DNA of 37,456 nt from Butyrivibrio sp. (GTDB lineage: Bacteria > Bacillota > Clostridia > Lachnospirales > Lachnospiraceae): assembly GCA_015056655.1 (NCBI GenBank), contig SVFV01000034.1:1-37456 (forward strand). The letters are read 5' to 3'. This document shows positions 16,399-27,300 of the stretch, in pieces. Both the position numbers and the translations under genes were made by a program. The notes under the pieces were generated by a model. It saw nothing but the letters and a program-made list of their open reading frames with translations. It searched no databases and was not told where the DNA came from. The number at the start of each line of letters is the position of its first letter. Within the stretch, counting starts at the first letter, position 1.

Positions 16399-16991
16399 TA
16401 GATTTCCCCCAGCTTTAAATCTATTTGATGGTGCATGGATTCTTCATCACCACTATTATCTATAACAAAATCTGCGTGCTCCCTGAATTTCTCATCCGAG
16501 AGCTGTCCTTTAAATATGTCAGAAATTTTCTCGTCTGTGTATCCTCTAGATGCCTTTAATCTCTGCCTTCTCACATCCTCATCGGCATATATATACCACA
16601 TCTCATCAACTATTTTCCCATAGCCGTTTTCGATAAGAAGTGCCGCCTCTATAAAAAGATAATCAAGCTCATTTCGATTTCTCTCAAGCTCTATCTGTTC
16701 GTGAATAAAGCGGTTTACAGCCGGATGAAGAATATCATTAACCTTCTCAAGGAGATTCTTATCTGAAAAGATCATCTTAGCCATTTTGGTCTTATCAATC
16801 TCTCCATCCTCTCCAAGCACATCCTTTGACAGAAGTTCTACTATTGGCTCGTAGCAGGGCATTCCCTTTAACTTTATGTCATTAGCAACATTATCAGAAA
16901 AAACAATTCTGCACCTGCATACCGTTTCTATGTAGTTTAAAACCGTGCTTTTGCCAGCGCCAACACCGCCGGTTACACCTATTACCTTCAT
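16398..16991 (-). CDS. coaE: Dephospho-CoA kinase
   Basis: Catalyses the last step of CoA synthesis, ATP-dependent 3'-phosphorylation of dephospho-CoA. The P-loop is GGVGAGKST near the N-terminus. The CoaE signatures VFSDNVANDIK, FIEAALLIENGYGKIVDEMWYIYADEDVRRQRL and the R-x-G-Y/Q-x2 lid region (RGYTDEKISDIFKGQL) are present. An upstream in-frame ATG at 17018 has no ribosome binding site and lies 3 bases after the polA stop. The ATG at 16991 is preceded by GAGGCGGATAAT and gives MKVIGVTGG, so I chose it (197 aa, usual length). It sits between polA and the FtsA-like gene and overlaps the latter by one base. Confidence 0.96.
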   Translation of the reverse strand: MKVIGVTGGVGAGKSTVLNYIETVCRCRIVFSDNVANDIKLKGMPCYEPIVELLSKDVLGEDGEIDKTKMAKMIFSDKNLLEKVNDILHPAVNRFIHEQIELERNRNELDYLFIEAALLIENGYGKIVDEMWYIYADEDVRRQRLKASRGYTDEKISDIFKGQLSDEKFREHADFVIDNSGDEESMHHQIDLKLGEI

Positions 16992-17021
16992 ATTATCCGC
17001 CTCAGGTGTTTTAGTCATCCA

Positions 17022-19682
17022 CTATTTTGCTTCGAACCAGTCACTGCCCACATGACAGTCAACATCAAGCGGTACAGATAAATCTGCAGCTCTTGCCATC
17101 TCTTCTTCAAGTATTCTCTTTACGATATCTTCCTCAGATTTTTTAGTCTCTATAAGAAGTTCATCGTGAATCTGAAGAATCAGTCTGGATTCAAGCTTTT
17201 CTTCCATGAGCCTTCTGTAAACACGAATCATAGCCACCTTCATGATATCAGCAGCAGTTCCCTGAATAGGTGCATTCATTGCTACTCTCTCGCCGAACTG
17301 TCTCTGCATGAAGTTGCCCGATTTAAGCTCAGGCATGGGGCGGCGTCTGCCATACATTGTTACAGCATAGCCCTTTTCCTTTGCTCCGTTAATTGCATTA
17401 TCCTGATAAGCCTTAACTCCAGGATATGTAGCAAAGTACTCTTCCATATATTCCTTAGCCTCTGACCTGGAAATACTAAGGTCCTCACTAAGTCCAAAAG
17501 CACTGATTCCATAGACTATACCAAAGTTAACTGCCTTAGCATTCCTTCGCTGAAGATCTGTAACCTCATCAAAGGGAGTATGGAAAACCTTAGATGCAGT
17601 AATCCTATGGATATCTCTACCTTCATGATATGCATCTATAAGTCCCTGATCCTCTGACATGTGAGCAAGAATTCTAAGCTCAATCTGAGAATAGTCTGCA
17701 TCTGCAAATACATATCCATCCTTAGGTACGAATACCTTGCGGATAGCTCTTCCAAGCTCAGTTCTCATAGGTATGTTCTGAAGGTTAGGTTCAGTAGAAC
17801 TGATTCGACCTGTAGCTGTAATTGTCTGATTAAAATTAGTATGAATTCTGTCATCAGCTTCTATGTATGCGGAAAGGCCATCAGCATAAGTGCTCTTTAA
17901 TTTTGTCAGTCCCCTGTATTCAAGGATGTCAGCTATAATAGGCTGACCGGGAGCAAGCTTTTCAAGTACATCAGCAGCAGTTGAATAGCCTGTCTTTGTC
18001 TTCTTTCCTCCAGGAAGCCCCATCTTCTCAAAAAGAATCTCTCCGAGCTGCTTGGGTGAATTTATGTTAAATTCCTCTCCTGCAGCAGTGTGTATGCTCT
18101 TTTCAAGTTCAACGATTCTACCTGTAAGTCTCTCACCGTATGCAGCAAGCTCTTCCTTCTTTACAAGAATTCCTTCTCTCTCCATATCGTAGAGAATATA
18201 TGTAAGAGGCATCTCGATATCTCTCATAAGTGAAAGCATCTCTGTTTCTTTTAATCTGTCCTCAATGATTGGCGCAGCAAGGAAAGAAACAAGAGCCTGA
18301 TATCCTGCGTATTCTTTTCTGTCATCAACAGATGCCTTTGTAATAGCCGCTTTTCCAAATATCTGAGTTTTGGATCTGATTGTAAGCTGAAGATACTCGC
18401 CTGCAACATCCTCAGTCATGTAGTCGTTCTTTAGAGGATTCAAAAGATAGGCACCAATCAGTATGTCAAAGCATCCAGGAAAGCTTCTGTTATAATTTTC
18501 TACTTCATCAGGTTTAAAGAAATTGTAAGCGTGCTTAATATCAAAAAATGATAATCTGCAATTCTTAGAAAGATCCTCTAACAACTCTCTTACAAGCTGC
18601 TCGGTTATTTCTTCTCCCGCTTCAAAATAGAAGGCTTTTTCTTTATCAATACAAATTGCTCCGCCAACAAGACTATCATCTGCCAAAAGAGAAACACCAA
18701 TGAATCTGTCCTCTTTGTTTTCAGCAAAGGCCTTGGCCTCGTTTACAATCTGCAAGAACTTTTCTTTACCATCAATGGTCTCAAAGGTCACATCAGTTTT
18801 GGTCTGTGTGACATCACCCTCAAATCTGCCAAGAAGATTCTTGAAATTAAGTCTCTTGAACATCTCATAGGCATCTCTTGTGAATATATCTCCAAGAGCT
18901 GCATTCTCGAAGCTGTAGTCAAACTCTGCATTTGTGTTGATTGTTGCAAGAATCTTACTTAAATCACAAAGCTCTCTGTTAGCTGCAAGTGACTCTTTAA
19001 TAGCTTTCTTGGTAATATTCTCCAGATTGTTGTAAATATTCTCAATTGAGCCATACTCAGCCATAAGTCCCATGGCAGTCTTCTCGCCAACCTTTGGAAC
19101 TCCTGGAATATTATCAGAAGAATCGCCCATAAGAGCCTTGAGTTCAATAAATTGCTCAGGTGTTACGCCATATAGCTCCTTAACATCCTTTGCAAAATAA
19201 TTCTCAATCTCGGTCTTGCCCTGCTTAGTCTTAGGAATTCTGATACAAATATGCTCGGAAGCTATCTGCAAAAGATCCCTGTCACCAGAAATAAGTCTGA
19301 CTTCCATGCCTTCGGCTTCACCCTTTTTAGCAAGTGTTCCAAGTATATCGTCAGCCTCAAGTCCAGCCTTCTCCATACGGCAGATTCCCATTGCATCAAG
19401 CACTTCCTTTGTAAGAGGCACCTGACTTCTAAGTTCCTCCGGCATAGGCTTTCTTGTGCCCTTGTATTCTTTATATATCTCATGTCTGAATGTAGGAGCA
19501 TGAACATCAAAAGCCACTGTAAGAAAATCTGGCTGCTCCTCATCGATTAGTCTGAACATAATATTCAAAAAACCATAAACAGCTCCTGTATGGATACCCT
19601 CCGCATTTGTAAGATCCGGAAGCCCATAAAAAGCTCTGTTTAGCATACTATGTCCATCAATTAAAAGTAATTTCTTCCCCAT
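17022..19682 (-). CDS. polA: DNA polymerase I
   Basis: Repair and Okazaki-fragment-processing polymerase, 886 aa. The N-terminal 5'-3' exonuclease domain (1-290) begins KLLLIDGHSMLNRAFYGLP and keeps the acidic cluster LEADDILGTLA, SGDRDLLQ and ALMGDSSDNIPGVPKVGEKTA. The central 3'-5' exonuclease-like domain (about 300-480) lacks the first DxE metal motif: FIGVSLLADDS stands where the active site should be, so proofreading is probably lost as in Bacillus-type enzymes. The polymerase domain has motif A DADYSQIELRILAHM, motif B RRNAKAVNFGIVYG and motif C QIHDELLIE (837-845). It starts 37 bases downstream of the zf-HC2 gene and is followed 30 bases later by coaE. Confidence 0.98.
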   Translation of the reverse strand: MGKKLLLIDGHSMLNRAFYGLPDLTNAEGIHTGAVYGFLNIMFRLIDEEQPDFLTVAFDVHAPTFRHEIYKEYKGTRKPMPEELRSQVPLTKEVLDAMGICRMEKAGLEADDILGTLAKKGEAEGMEVRLISGDRDLLQIASEHICIRIPKTKQGKTEIENYFAKDVKELYGVTPEQFIELKALMGDSSDNIPGVPKVGEKTAMGLMAEYGSIENIYNNLENITKKAIKESLAANRELCDLSKILATINTNAEFDYSFENAALGDIFTRDAYEMFKRLNFKNLLGRFEGDVTQTKTDVTFETIDGKEKFLQIVNEAKAFAENKEDRFIGVSLLADDSLVGGAICIDKEKAFYFEAGEEITEQLVRELLEDLSKNCRLSFFDIKHAYNFFKPDEVENYNRSFPGCFDILIGAYLLNPLKNDYMTEDVAGEYLQLTIRSKTQIFGKAAITKASVDDRKEYAGYQALVSFLAAPIIEDRLKETEMLSLMRDIEMPLTYILYDMEREGILVKKEELAAYGERLTGRIVELEKSIHTAAGEEFNINSPKQLGEILFEKMGLPGGKKTKTGYSTAADVLEKLAPGQPIIADILEYRGLTKLKSTYADGLSAYIEADDRIHTNFNQTITATGRISSTEPNLQNIPMRTELGRAIRKVFVPKDGYVFADADYSQIELRILAHMSEDQGLIDAYHEGRDIHRITASKVFHTPFDEVTDLQRRNAKAVNFGIVYGISAFGLSEDLSISRSEAKEYMEEYFATYPGVKAYQDNAINGAKEKGYAVTMYGRRRPMPELKSGNFMQRQFGERVAMNAPIQGTAADIMKVAMIRVYRRLMEEKLESRLILQIHDELLIETKKSEEDIVKRILEEEMARAADLSVPLDVDCHVGSDWFEAK

Positions 19683-19719
19683 TATCCAACCTAACTTTTT
19701 AAAATATTATTTTGCCGCA

Positions 19720-20046
19720 CTAGCCAAGTGTCAGTGCCAGAACAATAGCTGTGATGCATTCTATAACAACAAGTATCTGCAAGAAAAAAGCAGTCTTAAG
19801 GACTTTCTTCCTAAGGCGAAGCCTTGCCCATGCATCCTTCATCATATTGTCCAGTTCGTCCTTCAAATTAAAGTTCGTACCATCCTCAAGTCTCTTGGTA
19901 CCAACTTCAACAAGAAATTGAATTGTAAGTTCTTCTCTGCAGCTCTTACAGCTGTCCACATGTCCCAGGAAAACCTCCAGTAAATGGACGTCCAGATTAT
20001 CATCTAAAAATCCCGGAATCATTCTCTGAAATTCTTTGCAATCCAT
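19720..20046 (-). CDS. zf-HC2 (anti-sigma-like) single-pass membrane protein
   Basis: A 108-aa product with a putative zinc-binding anti-sigma-type motif at the N-terminus (MDCKEFQRMIPGFLDD...HVDSCKSCREEL, the Cys-x(n)-His-x3-Cys-x2-Cys pattern). A charged linker follows, and then one C-terminal membrane helix (TAFFLQILVVIECITAIVLALTLG). Such proteins often hold an ECF sigma factor at the membrane, but no sigma gene is adjacent, so the partner is unknown. A longer frame begins at 20067, but GGAGGATACT directly precedes the ATG at 20046, which I take as the start. It lies 37 bases upstream of polA and may share its transcript. Confidence 0.82.
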   Translation of the reverse strand: MDCKEFQRMIPGFLDDNLDVHLLEVFLGHVDSCKSCREELTIQFLVEVGTKRLEDGTNFNLKDELDNMMKDAWARLRLRKKVLKTAFFLQILVVIECITAIVLALTLG

Positions 20047-20112
20047 AGTATCCTCCAACCCCAACATCTAGTATAAACATCCGGATGCAGGGCATACTAC
20101 CAACCAATATAT

Positions 20113-20141
20113 AGAATACACCAAAACGCCTTTCTATACAA
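20113..20141 (-). promoter_or_regulatory. Candidate promoter for the zf-HC2-polA-coaE unit
   Basis: On the minus strand TTGTAT (20141-20136) and TATTCT (20118-20113) are separated by 17 bases, placing a start site about 60 bases before the zf-HC2 ATG. The -35 box is poor, so this is tentative. Confidence 0.35.
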
Positions 20142-20178
20142 TAATTGTCGCTATTTTAATTAATTTAATTATAATAAT

Positions 20179-20192
20179 CTGTTTATAAACAG
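20179..20192. promoter_or_regulatory. Perfect 14-bp palindrome in the divergent intergenic region
   Basis: CTGTTTATAAACAG is its own reverse complement and sits between the divergent zf-HC2 and fibronectin-III-like genes, 80 bases upstream of the latter. Next to it is the -10-like TATTAT at 20214-20219. A regulator binding site is plausible. Confidence 0.5.
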
Positions 20193-20272
20193 TTTATACT
20201 TTTTCAGCCTCAGTATTATAAGATATATGTATAGTTTCATACTAAAAAACCCTATAAAAAAGGAGAAAATCT

Positions 20273-21328
20273 ATGAAAAAACTTATGAGGTATTTTGCTT
20301 TGTCACTGATGTTGTGCTTTATCTTTTTGCCTGCTACCAGGGTAAAGGCAGCCGGTGGAGCATTGTGGGCAACAGAGCATACTAGTAATTCAGTTTCCGT
20401 TCAATGGACCCGAGGAGATGAAAATCAGACTCTTCAAACAGACATAAATAATCAAAAATATCGTCAAGGTTCAGTCATTAAATATGAAATCGGAATTGGT
20501 TCAGACGATGCCACTTCTAAAACCAACGTAACTGCAGATGTAACAGATAGCAGCAATTATACATTTTCAGGGCTCACTGCAGGAACAAAATATTTTATAA
20601 GTCTTAAGTACTATGTTTATGAGCCCGAAGTTATAGATAAGGATAATCCGCAAAACAATAAGCCGGCAGTAACTACTAATACCAGAACAACACTTGGAAC
20701 AATTCCAGTTATAACAACACCTAGCGTTCCTTCAAATGTTCATGCAACCTTCTGGTCACTTACACAGGATAAACTTAGACTGGAGTGGGATCAGGCAGGT
20801 AATTACACAGGATTTGAAGTTCAATACACTGATTCTGACGGCGAAAAACACAAGAAGACTACAACTGAAAAGAAGATTGAACTCTATACTGAGTACACCA
20901 CATATTTCAAAGTTACAGTTAAGGCTTATGTTGATATAGATGGCAAAAGGGAATACAGTGATTGGTCAGATGAAGCATTCACCTTTGCTCAGCCTCTTAT
21001 CAATGAGACAGAAGACGGCTTTGATATCTCTATAAAGAACGGAAAAATGAAGATCTCTTGGGAAAAGATTGGTCAGGCTACAGGCTACGAGATTTATGTA
21101 GGAACAAAGAAGAACGGTCCTTACAAGATGGTTAAAAAAATCCAGAATAAGGGCACAACAAAGGCTTCCTTCAAGTTTAACGGAAAGAAGTTCAACAAAA
21201 ATAAAGAATACTATGTATATGTAGTAGCATACAGAACAAAGAACGGAAAAACTTCAAAGTCTACAGCTAATCAGGTCTTCAACTATCGCAAGGGTGACAC
21301 ATACATGACACTCAGAAATAAGAGCTGA
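20273..21328 (+). CDS. Secreted fibronectin type III-like protein
   Basis: A 351-aa extracellular protein. A Sec signal peptide is clear: MKKLMRYFA, a hydrophobic core (LSLMLCFIFLP), and a likely cleavage after VKA (residue 26). The rest divides into three FN3-like beta-sandwiches of about 100 residues: 30-145 (SVSVQWTRGDE...YTFSGLTAGTKYFISLKYYV), 150-243 (LRLEWDQAGNYTGFEVQYTDS...YFKVTVKAYVD) and 250-340 (MKISWEKIGQATGYEIYVGTKKNGPYKMVKKI...YYVYVVAYR). There is no LPXTG sorting signal, cell-wall repeat or catalytic domain, so it is probably secreted or loosely wall-associated. AAGGAG lies 7 bases upstream of ATG. It is a single-gene unit closed by a strong terminator and convergent with the NRPS. 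Role unknown; FN3 modules in this family often mediate surface contacts. Confidence 0.85.
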   Translation: MKKLMRYFALSLMLCFIFLPATRVKAAGGALWATEHTSNSVSVQWTRGDENQTLQTDINNQKYRQGSVIKYEIGIGSDDATSKTNVTADVTDSSNYTFSGLTAGTKYFISLKYYVYEPEVIDKDNPQNNKPAVTTNTRTTLGTIPVITTPSVPSNVHATFWSLTQDKLRLEWDQAGNYTGFEVQYTDSDGEKHKKTTTEKKIELYTEYTTYFKVTVKAYVDIDGKREYSDWSDEAFTFAQPLINETEDGFDISIKNGKMKISWEKIGQATGYEIYVGTKKNGPYKMVKKIQNKGTTKASFKFNGKKFNKNKEYYVYVVAYRTKNGKTSKSTANQVFNYRKGDTYMTLRNKS

Positions 21329-21356
21329 TTATTCAATAAACTTCTTGGAATATTTT

Positions 21357-21391
21357 GAGCCGGTGATTATTCACCGGCTCATTTTATGTTT
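21357..21391 (+). terminator. Terminator between the convergent FN3-like gene and the NRPS
   Basis: GAGCCGGTGA (21357-21366) pairs perfectly with TCACCGGCTC (21371-21380), followed on the plus strand by ATTTTATGTTT. On the minus strand the stem is followed by AAAATATT, so it may act weakly in that direction too. It lies 28 bases after the FN3-like gene and 9 bases past the NRPS stop codon. Confidence 0.85.
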
Positions 21392-24300
21392 ACTCTGAAA
21401 CTATTTTTTCAAGTGTCTCAATATACAGCTCATGGAACTTCTTCATGGTTTCTTTACTATGAAGTCTGGATGAATACTCAAGCTCTGAATCATACATTCC
21501 ATCTCCCTGCTCGTTTTCAAGAAGCTCAAGCTCTATACATCCGGCAGCAGCAGAGAATTCATCATCAAGCTCTATAAGCTCAGGATTAAGTTCATCAAGC
21601 TCATCTCCGTTAATTCCAAGCTGCAAATTAACCTCAACCCACTCGTTCTTATATGGACTAAGATCCTGCGCAATGCTGTCGTAGGTGTTATGAGCTATAC
21701 CGAAGGCAACCTGTTCCTTTACAGACAAAAGGATATCCTTTGTACTCTTCATCTCATCCATTCTAATGGCAGCAGGAAGATTCTTTATAAGCATTCCAAC
21801 GGAATTTTCAGCTTCAGGAGAAAGCCTGTTATTAAAGATCCAGTTTACGCAGACATCATTTTCCCCTGTTATCTTCGACAAGGTCATAAGAGCCGCAGCA
21901 ATAGCCATGACGGAAATAGTAACTCCAGTCCTTTCTTCTGCCTTTCTGACCATATCAGGATCAAAGGAAAGTCGCTTTAAATAGTTTTCAAGCTCAGCTT
22001 CATTTTCATTGCCATCAAACTCAAGAGTCCTGCACCAGTCAACATCTCCATAACGTTCAAATGTAGCCTTTCTATCCTCTTCCATCTTGCCAGAGTTAAT
22101 TCTGTCCTCTTCAAGAGAAATCAGTGAGAAATAGTAATCCTTTGAAAGCTCTCTGCCATAATATGCATTCACAATATCCGCAAGAACGATACCCAGGGAT
22201 CCTCCATCCATCAAAAGATGATGAACATCCATAAAGAGATAGCTGCCTTTTTGTCCTTTGAAAACATTAACCTTGCACAGGCATGAGTTCAGTATCTTAT
22301 CAAATGGCAGTACCAGAATATGCGGCAGTGCTTCCTCAGTAGAAGGAAGAATTTCTTTTACAGAAACCTTTTTCACAAGTCCTGGCTCATATTTCTGCTT
22401 AAGCTCGCAGTTCTCATCATAGAAGAACTTAACAGATAAAGCAGGATGATTCTCAATAGCTTTATTTACTGCGTCGCACAGTCTCTGCGCATCTATTTCC
22501 TCGCCAAATCTCACAAGGAAATGCAGGTTACTCCACATGGTTGAATCAGGTCTGAACAACTGCAGATCTATCATTTCTACCTGCATAGGAGTAAGTATAT
22601 GAGCCTCTTTCCTGGCCTCTTCCTCTCTATCATCAAGACTTCCAAGCTTTGACCTCTTTGTAAGCTCAACATCTATATTTCTCGGAGTTCTGAACTGGAA
22701 TATATCAGCAGCAGTAAGGCCTTCTATCTGCGTTTCAGACAGTGCAATCATTGCCTTAAGCGAATCGCCTCCTAGATCAAAGAAATCATCCAGAACACCA
22801 ACAGAATTTTCTTCGAGCTTAAGAGCTTTTTCAAACGCTTTACAAAGTGCTATCTCAACCTCTGTCGAAGGAGCAACATACTCTGCCTTCATTTCCTTTA
22901 TGTCAGGATCAGGAAGTGCTTTTCTGTCAATCTTGCCATTGCTCGTCTGTGGCATCTTTTCAAGCGAAATAAGGATACTGGGAACCATGTATTCAGGAAG
23001 TTTTTCCTGCAGATGTTTTCTCAAGGATTCCTCTGATATTTCTTCCATGGCGGTATAATATCCAGCCAGATATTCCAAAGTTCCGCTCTTCTTTACAAGA
23101 GCAGCGCTCGATGCAATGCCCGGGTACTCAGAAATTACCTTCTCTATCTCATCAAGCTCAATTCTAAAGCCCCTTAGCTTAATCTGGTTATCAAGTCTTC
23201 CAAATATCCTGACTTCGCCATCCTTTGTAAATGCAGCAAGATCGCCGCTGTGATAAGCCCTCATTCCATTGTGCTTAAAAAATGCAGCAGCAGTCTTATC
23301 AGGAAGCTTTACATATCCTCGCCCTACCTGGTCTCCGCAGATTATAAGCTCACCCTTCATAAGTGCTGGGAGCTCATTCCCAAAGGAGTCAGCCACATAG
23401 AAATATGTATTAGCTATAGGCGGACCTACAGTAACTATCTCACTTCCATCCATAACAACAGCCGAACATCCCATGGTACATTCCGTTGGTCCATATACAT
23501 TTAGTATCACGCTGTCATCCCTAAGCTCTCTGAGTTTTCCATATAGCTGCGCAGGGAACGCCTCAGCACCTATATCAAAAAATGTAAATTGACCAATAGC
23601 CTCTCTACTTTCAGGAATTTCCAGAAGGCTAAGAAGATATGTAGGCGTACAGGTAATACCATTCGCTCCTGTTTCCTTAACAAGACGGGCAAAGTCAGCA
23701 GGGTTATGGATTTCCGCTTCAGTTGCCATTACCACAGTATTACCATTGCAAAGAGGAACGAACTCTTCCACCACGGATACATCAAATGAAAAAGCTGCTA
23801 TGGCAAGATTTACTCTGTCAGGAGCTGCGTAATGCATTATTTCGAGAGATTTCTCATTTCTGTGAACATAGTTTGCTATGTTCAAATGCTCAATCATTAC
23901 ACCCTTAGGCCTTCCCGTGGAGCCAGAGGTATAAATACAGTATGCAAGATCTGTCTTGGCAGAATCAGCAAGAACAGCCTCATCCTTCATACTATCAATA
24001 GATTTAAGTATTTCTTCCTGGCTTTCTCCAAACAGCTCTTCTATAGTTAAAATCTTAAAGCCTTGATTCTCTAATTCTCTGCCTGCTACTGCCTCCTTAG
24101 TTGTCAGAAGGATTTTGCTATCTGCATCATCCATACAGAATAGGATTCTGTCATCAGGATAATCTGTAATAAACGGAACAAATGCTCCACCAGCTTTAAG
24201 TATTGCTATTTCAGCAACGTAAGCCCATACCTGTCTTTCAAACAAAACGCCGACAAGCTTATCAGTGCCCACTCCTTCTCTCTTAAGGATTGACGCAAGT

Positions 24301-27300
24301 TTACCTGTAACAAGGTCAAGCTCTCTAAAGGTCAGCTTCTTTCCTTCTGCTATAACTGCAAGCTTATCGGGATTTTTTAGCGCAGCTTCATGAATCTGAA
24401 TGTGTACTGGCGTAAATCCAATATCAATAGCAGTATCATTAAAGCCTTTAAGCTCTTTTTTATCCTCCTCAGTAAGAAGTGAAATCTCCGAAACTTTTCC
24501 CGCTGTTAGTAGTCCCTTTGCTACAGTGAAAAGATCCTGAGCAAAGCGTCGTACATATTCCTCCGAGAATCTCTCATTTCTGTATTCAAGTGTCATGTTG
24601 TAAAGTCCATCCGTTGAGAAGAACTGAATGGACATACAACCTGTAACCATTCCGGTATGGTAGTTCTCCATAAACCAGGAATCGCCCTCAAGAAGTGATT
24701 CTCCAGCCGCTGTTCCCATGTTGTCCGTAAAAAGATCACCCTGATAGATAAATTCCACATCCTCATTAACAGGACAGGTCTTTAAAACCTCATCAAACGA
24801 ATATATGTCATTAGACATTGACGAGAAAAGCTGCTTACTCATCTTCTTCAGGAATTCTTCAACAGCCATATCCTTACTTAAGTCACCACAAACAGGGATA
24901 CGCTTTATGAGCGTACCCATTGTGTTATTCATTTCAGGAAGCCCTCTTCCGTTATAGACTGTCGAGAAGGACACACGTCCACTGCTAAGGTACTTTGTCA
25001 AAAGGATTGCCATTGCACCCTGGAAAAAGCTACTCTCTGAAATCCTGAGCTTATCACAAAATGCCTTTACCTCTGTAGCCTTAAGCGTCTTTGGATCATA
25101 TCTTAAGTTCTTACTTACGCCTGGCGTAAGCTGACCATTCAGATCTCCTGTCAGCGCAGGAACATCCTCAAAGTCTTTAAAGAGATCAAGGTAGTAATCC
25201 CTTGCCGCGTCATGAGAACCATCAGATAAAAGCTTCTCCTCATACATGCCAACGTGCTGAATAGAGAAATCTTCTCCCAATAATTCCTGTCCAGACAGAG
25301 CTCTGTTCATTTCTGAAATGAACAGACTTATAGCTGTGCCATCAAAGAATATAAGGTGAGATTTCAGTGCAAAATAGCACCTTGTGGAGGTTCTGTAAAC
25401 AGCAAAGTGAAACAACAGCTCATCCATCATAGGAACTACAGGCATAAACTCCTTCATGAAATCCAGCCTGTCTTCATCTGTACCATCAAATACTTTGATT
25501 TCAATTTCAGCAGAAGGCTTGATCACCATGTGCGGCATACCACCATTTTCCGCTGTTATAACGTATTTCATATTAGGATGTGCATCTACTACCTTTTTAG
25601 CAGCTTCTACAAGCTCATCAGCCGTAACACCCTCTTTAGCCTTTGCAAGATATGATGTGGTATAAGTTTCCTTACTACCACCAGTTATACTTTCAAGGTA
25701 TATACCCAGCTGTGTTTTTGTAAGAGGATAAAACTCCCTGTTAAGCTCTGGACGCTCCAGCTTGTTATCAGAATTCAAAAACTCAGACAGTGCTCTTGGA
25801 GTGGGATTCGCTAAAACATCCTGGAAAGACGCAGCATATCCTTTTTCTCCCAGGATATTGATCAGCAGTGCTGCACTTAAAGAAGTTCCTCCATAATCAA
25901 AGAAATCGGCAAGCACACTTACTTTTTCAAGTGAAAGTACATTCTCAAAAGCTTCGCAGACAAACTTTTCAGTTTCAGTAACAGGAGGTTCATACTCGGC
26001 AGTAGCTGTACTTATTTCTCTCGCTTTCAAATTCAGATAATCAACCTTACCTCTTTCATTTCTAGGCATTTCATCAAGCAGAATAAAGAAGTCCGGAATC
26101 ATATAGTCAGGTAAAAACTTTCCTGAATACTCTTTCAGCTTTTCTGGAGACATCTCTTTACCTGTGTAGTAGCAGCAAATATTAGCATTATTATTTACCA
26201 TCACATCAACGCAGGCTATTTCTTCTACGCCTTCAAAGCCATCTAGTACTTTTTCAATTTCGCCAAGCTCAACACGATAGCCTCTGACCTTGACCATACG
26301 GTCTTTTCTTCCATGGAAAATAACGTCCCCAGATTCGTCATAGGCTACATAATCACCGGAATGGAAGTAAATCTTGCCGTTTTTTTCCACAAATTTGGCA
26401 GCATTTTCTTCTGGAAGGCCAATATACCCAATCGAAACATAATCACTTGAAACACATAGTTCTCCTATTTCGCCTTCCTTTTTTATTTCATTTCCATCCT
26501 CATCAACGAGCATGATATCGATATCATCAGCAGGCTTACCTATAGATCCAGCTTTCCCTTCATATGCTCTGTGAATAAGTGTTGAACCTGTCTCTGTGGA
26601 GCCATATACCTCGCACTCAATTTTCCCTTTAATGATACTCTGATCTACCTTCTCGCCACCTAGAATTACATATTTAAGCGGAAGCTCATCATAAAGCTTA
26701 GACATCACGCCATACAAAGAAGGTGCCATGAACATGCCAACTATATCCCTCTTAAGTATCAGGCTGTAAAGCATATCCATGTTCTTTCGTTCTACTTCAT
26801 TTGCAATATAAACGTAACCTCCGCTTGTAATTGAAGGAACCAGATCCACAATGGAAGCAACAAAATTAACCCCTGCTATGCAAAGCGTTCGAACAGGGCC
26901 TTTTAAATCCAAGCGCAAATGCTCAAATAACGTAAACGGGAAATTAAGCATAGATTGTTTATGTAATACACCTTTGGGTTTTCCAGTAGAACCAGAGGTA
27001 TAAAGAATATACCCCTCTATATCTGGATCTGAATTATCTAAGGATAAATCCTTAACATTTTTTTCAGTTATTTTGTCAGCAAAAAGCTCATCAAGCTTAA
27101 GTACAGACACACCAGAAAAAGCATCTGCCCTATCGCTGCAGGTTATTAAAATGCGACTACCTGCATTCTCCATGATTGACTTTACTCTTTCAACAGGATA
27201 TTCACCTTCTATGGGAATAACAACGAAGCCCGCTCTCAAAATACCAAGAAAGGCAATCAAATAATCCTTTGTTCTTGGTATATAAACCGCAACTCTCTTA

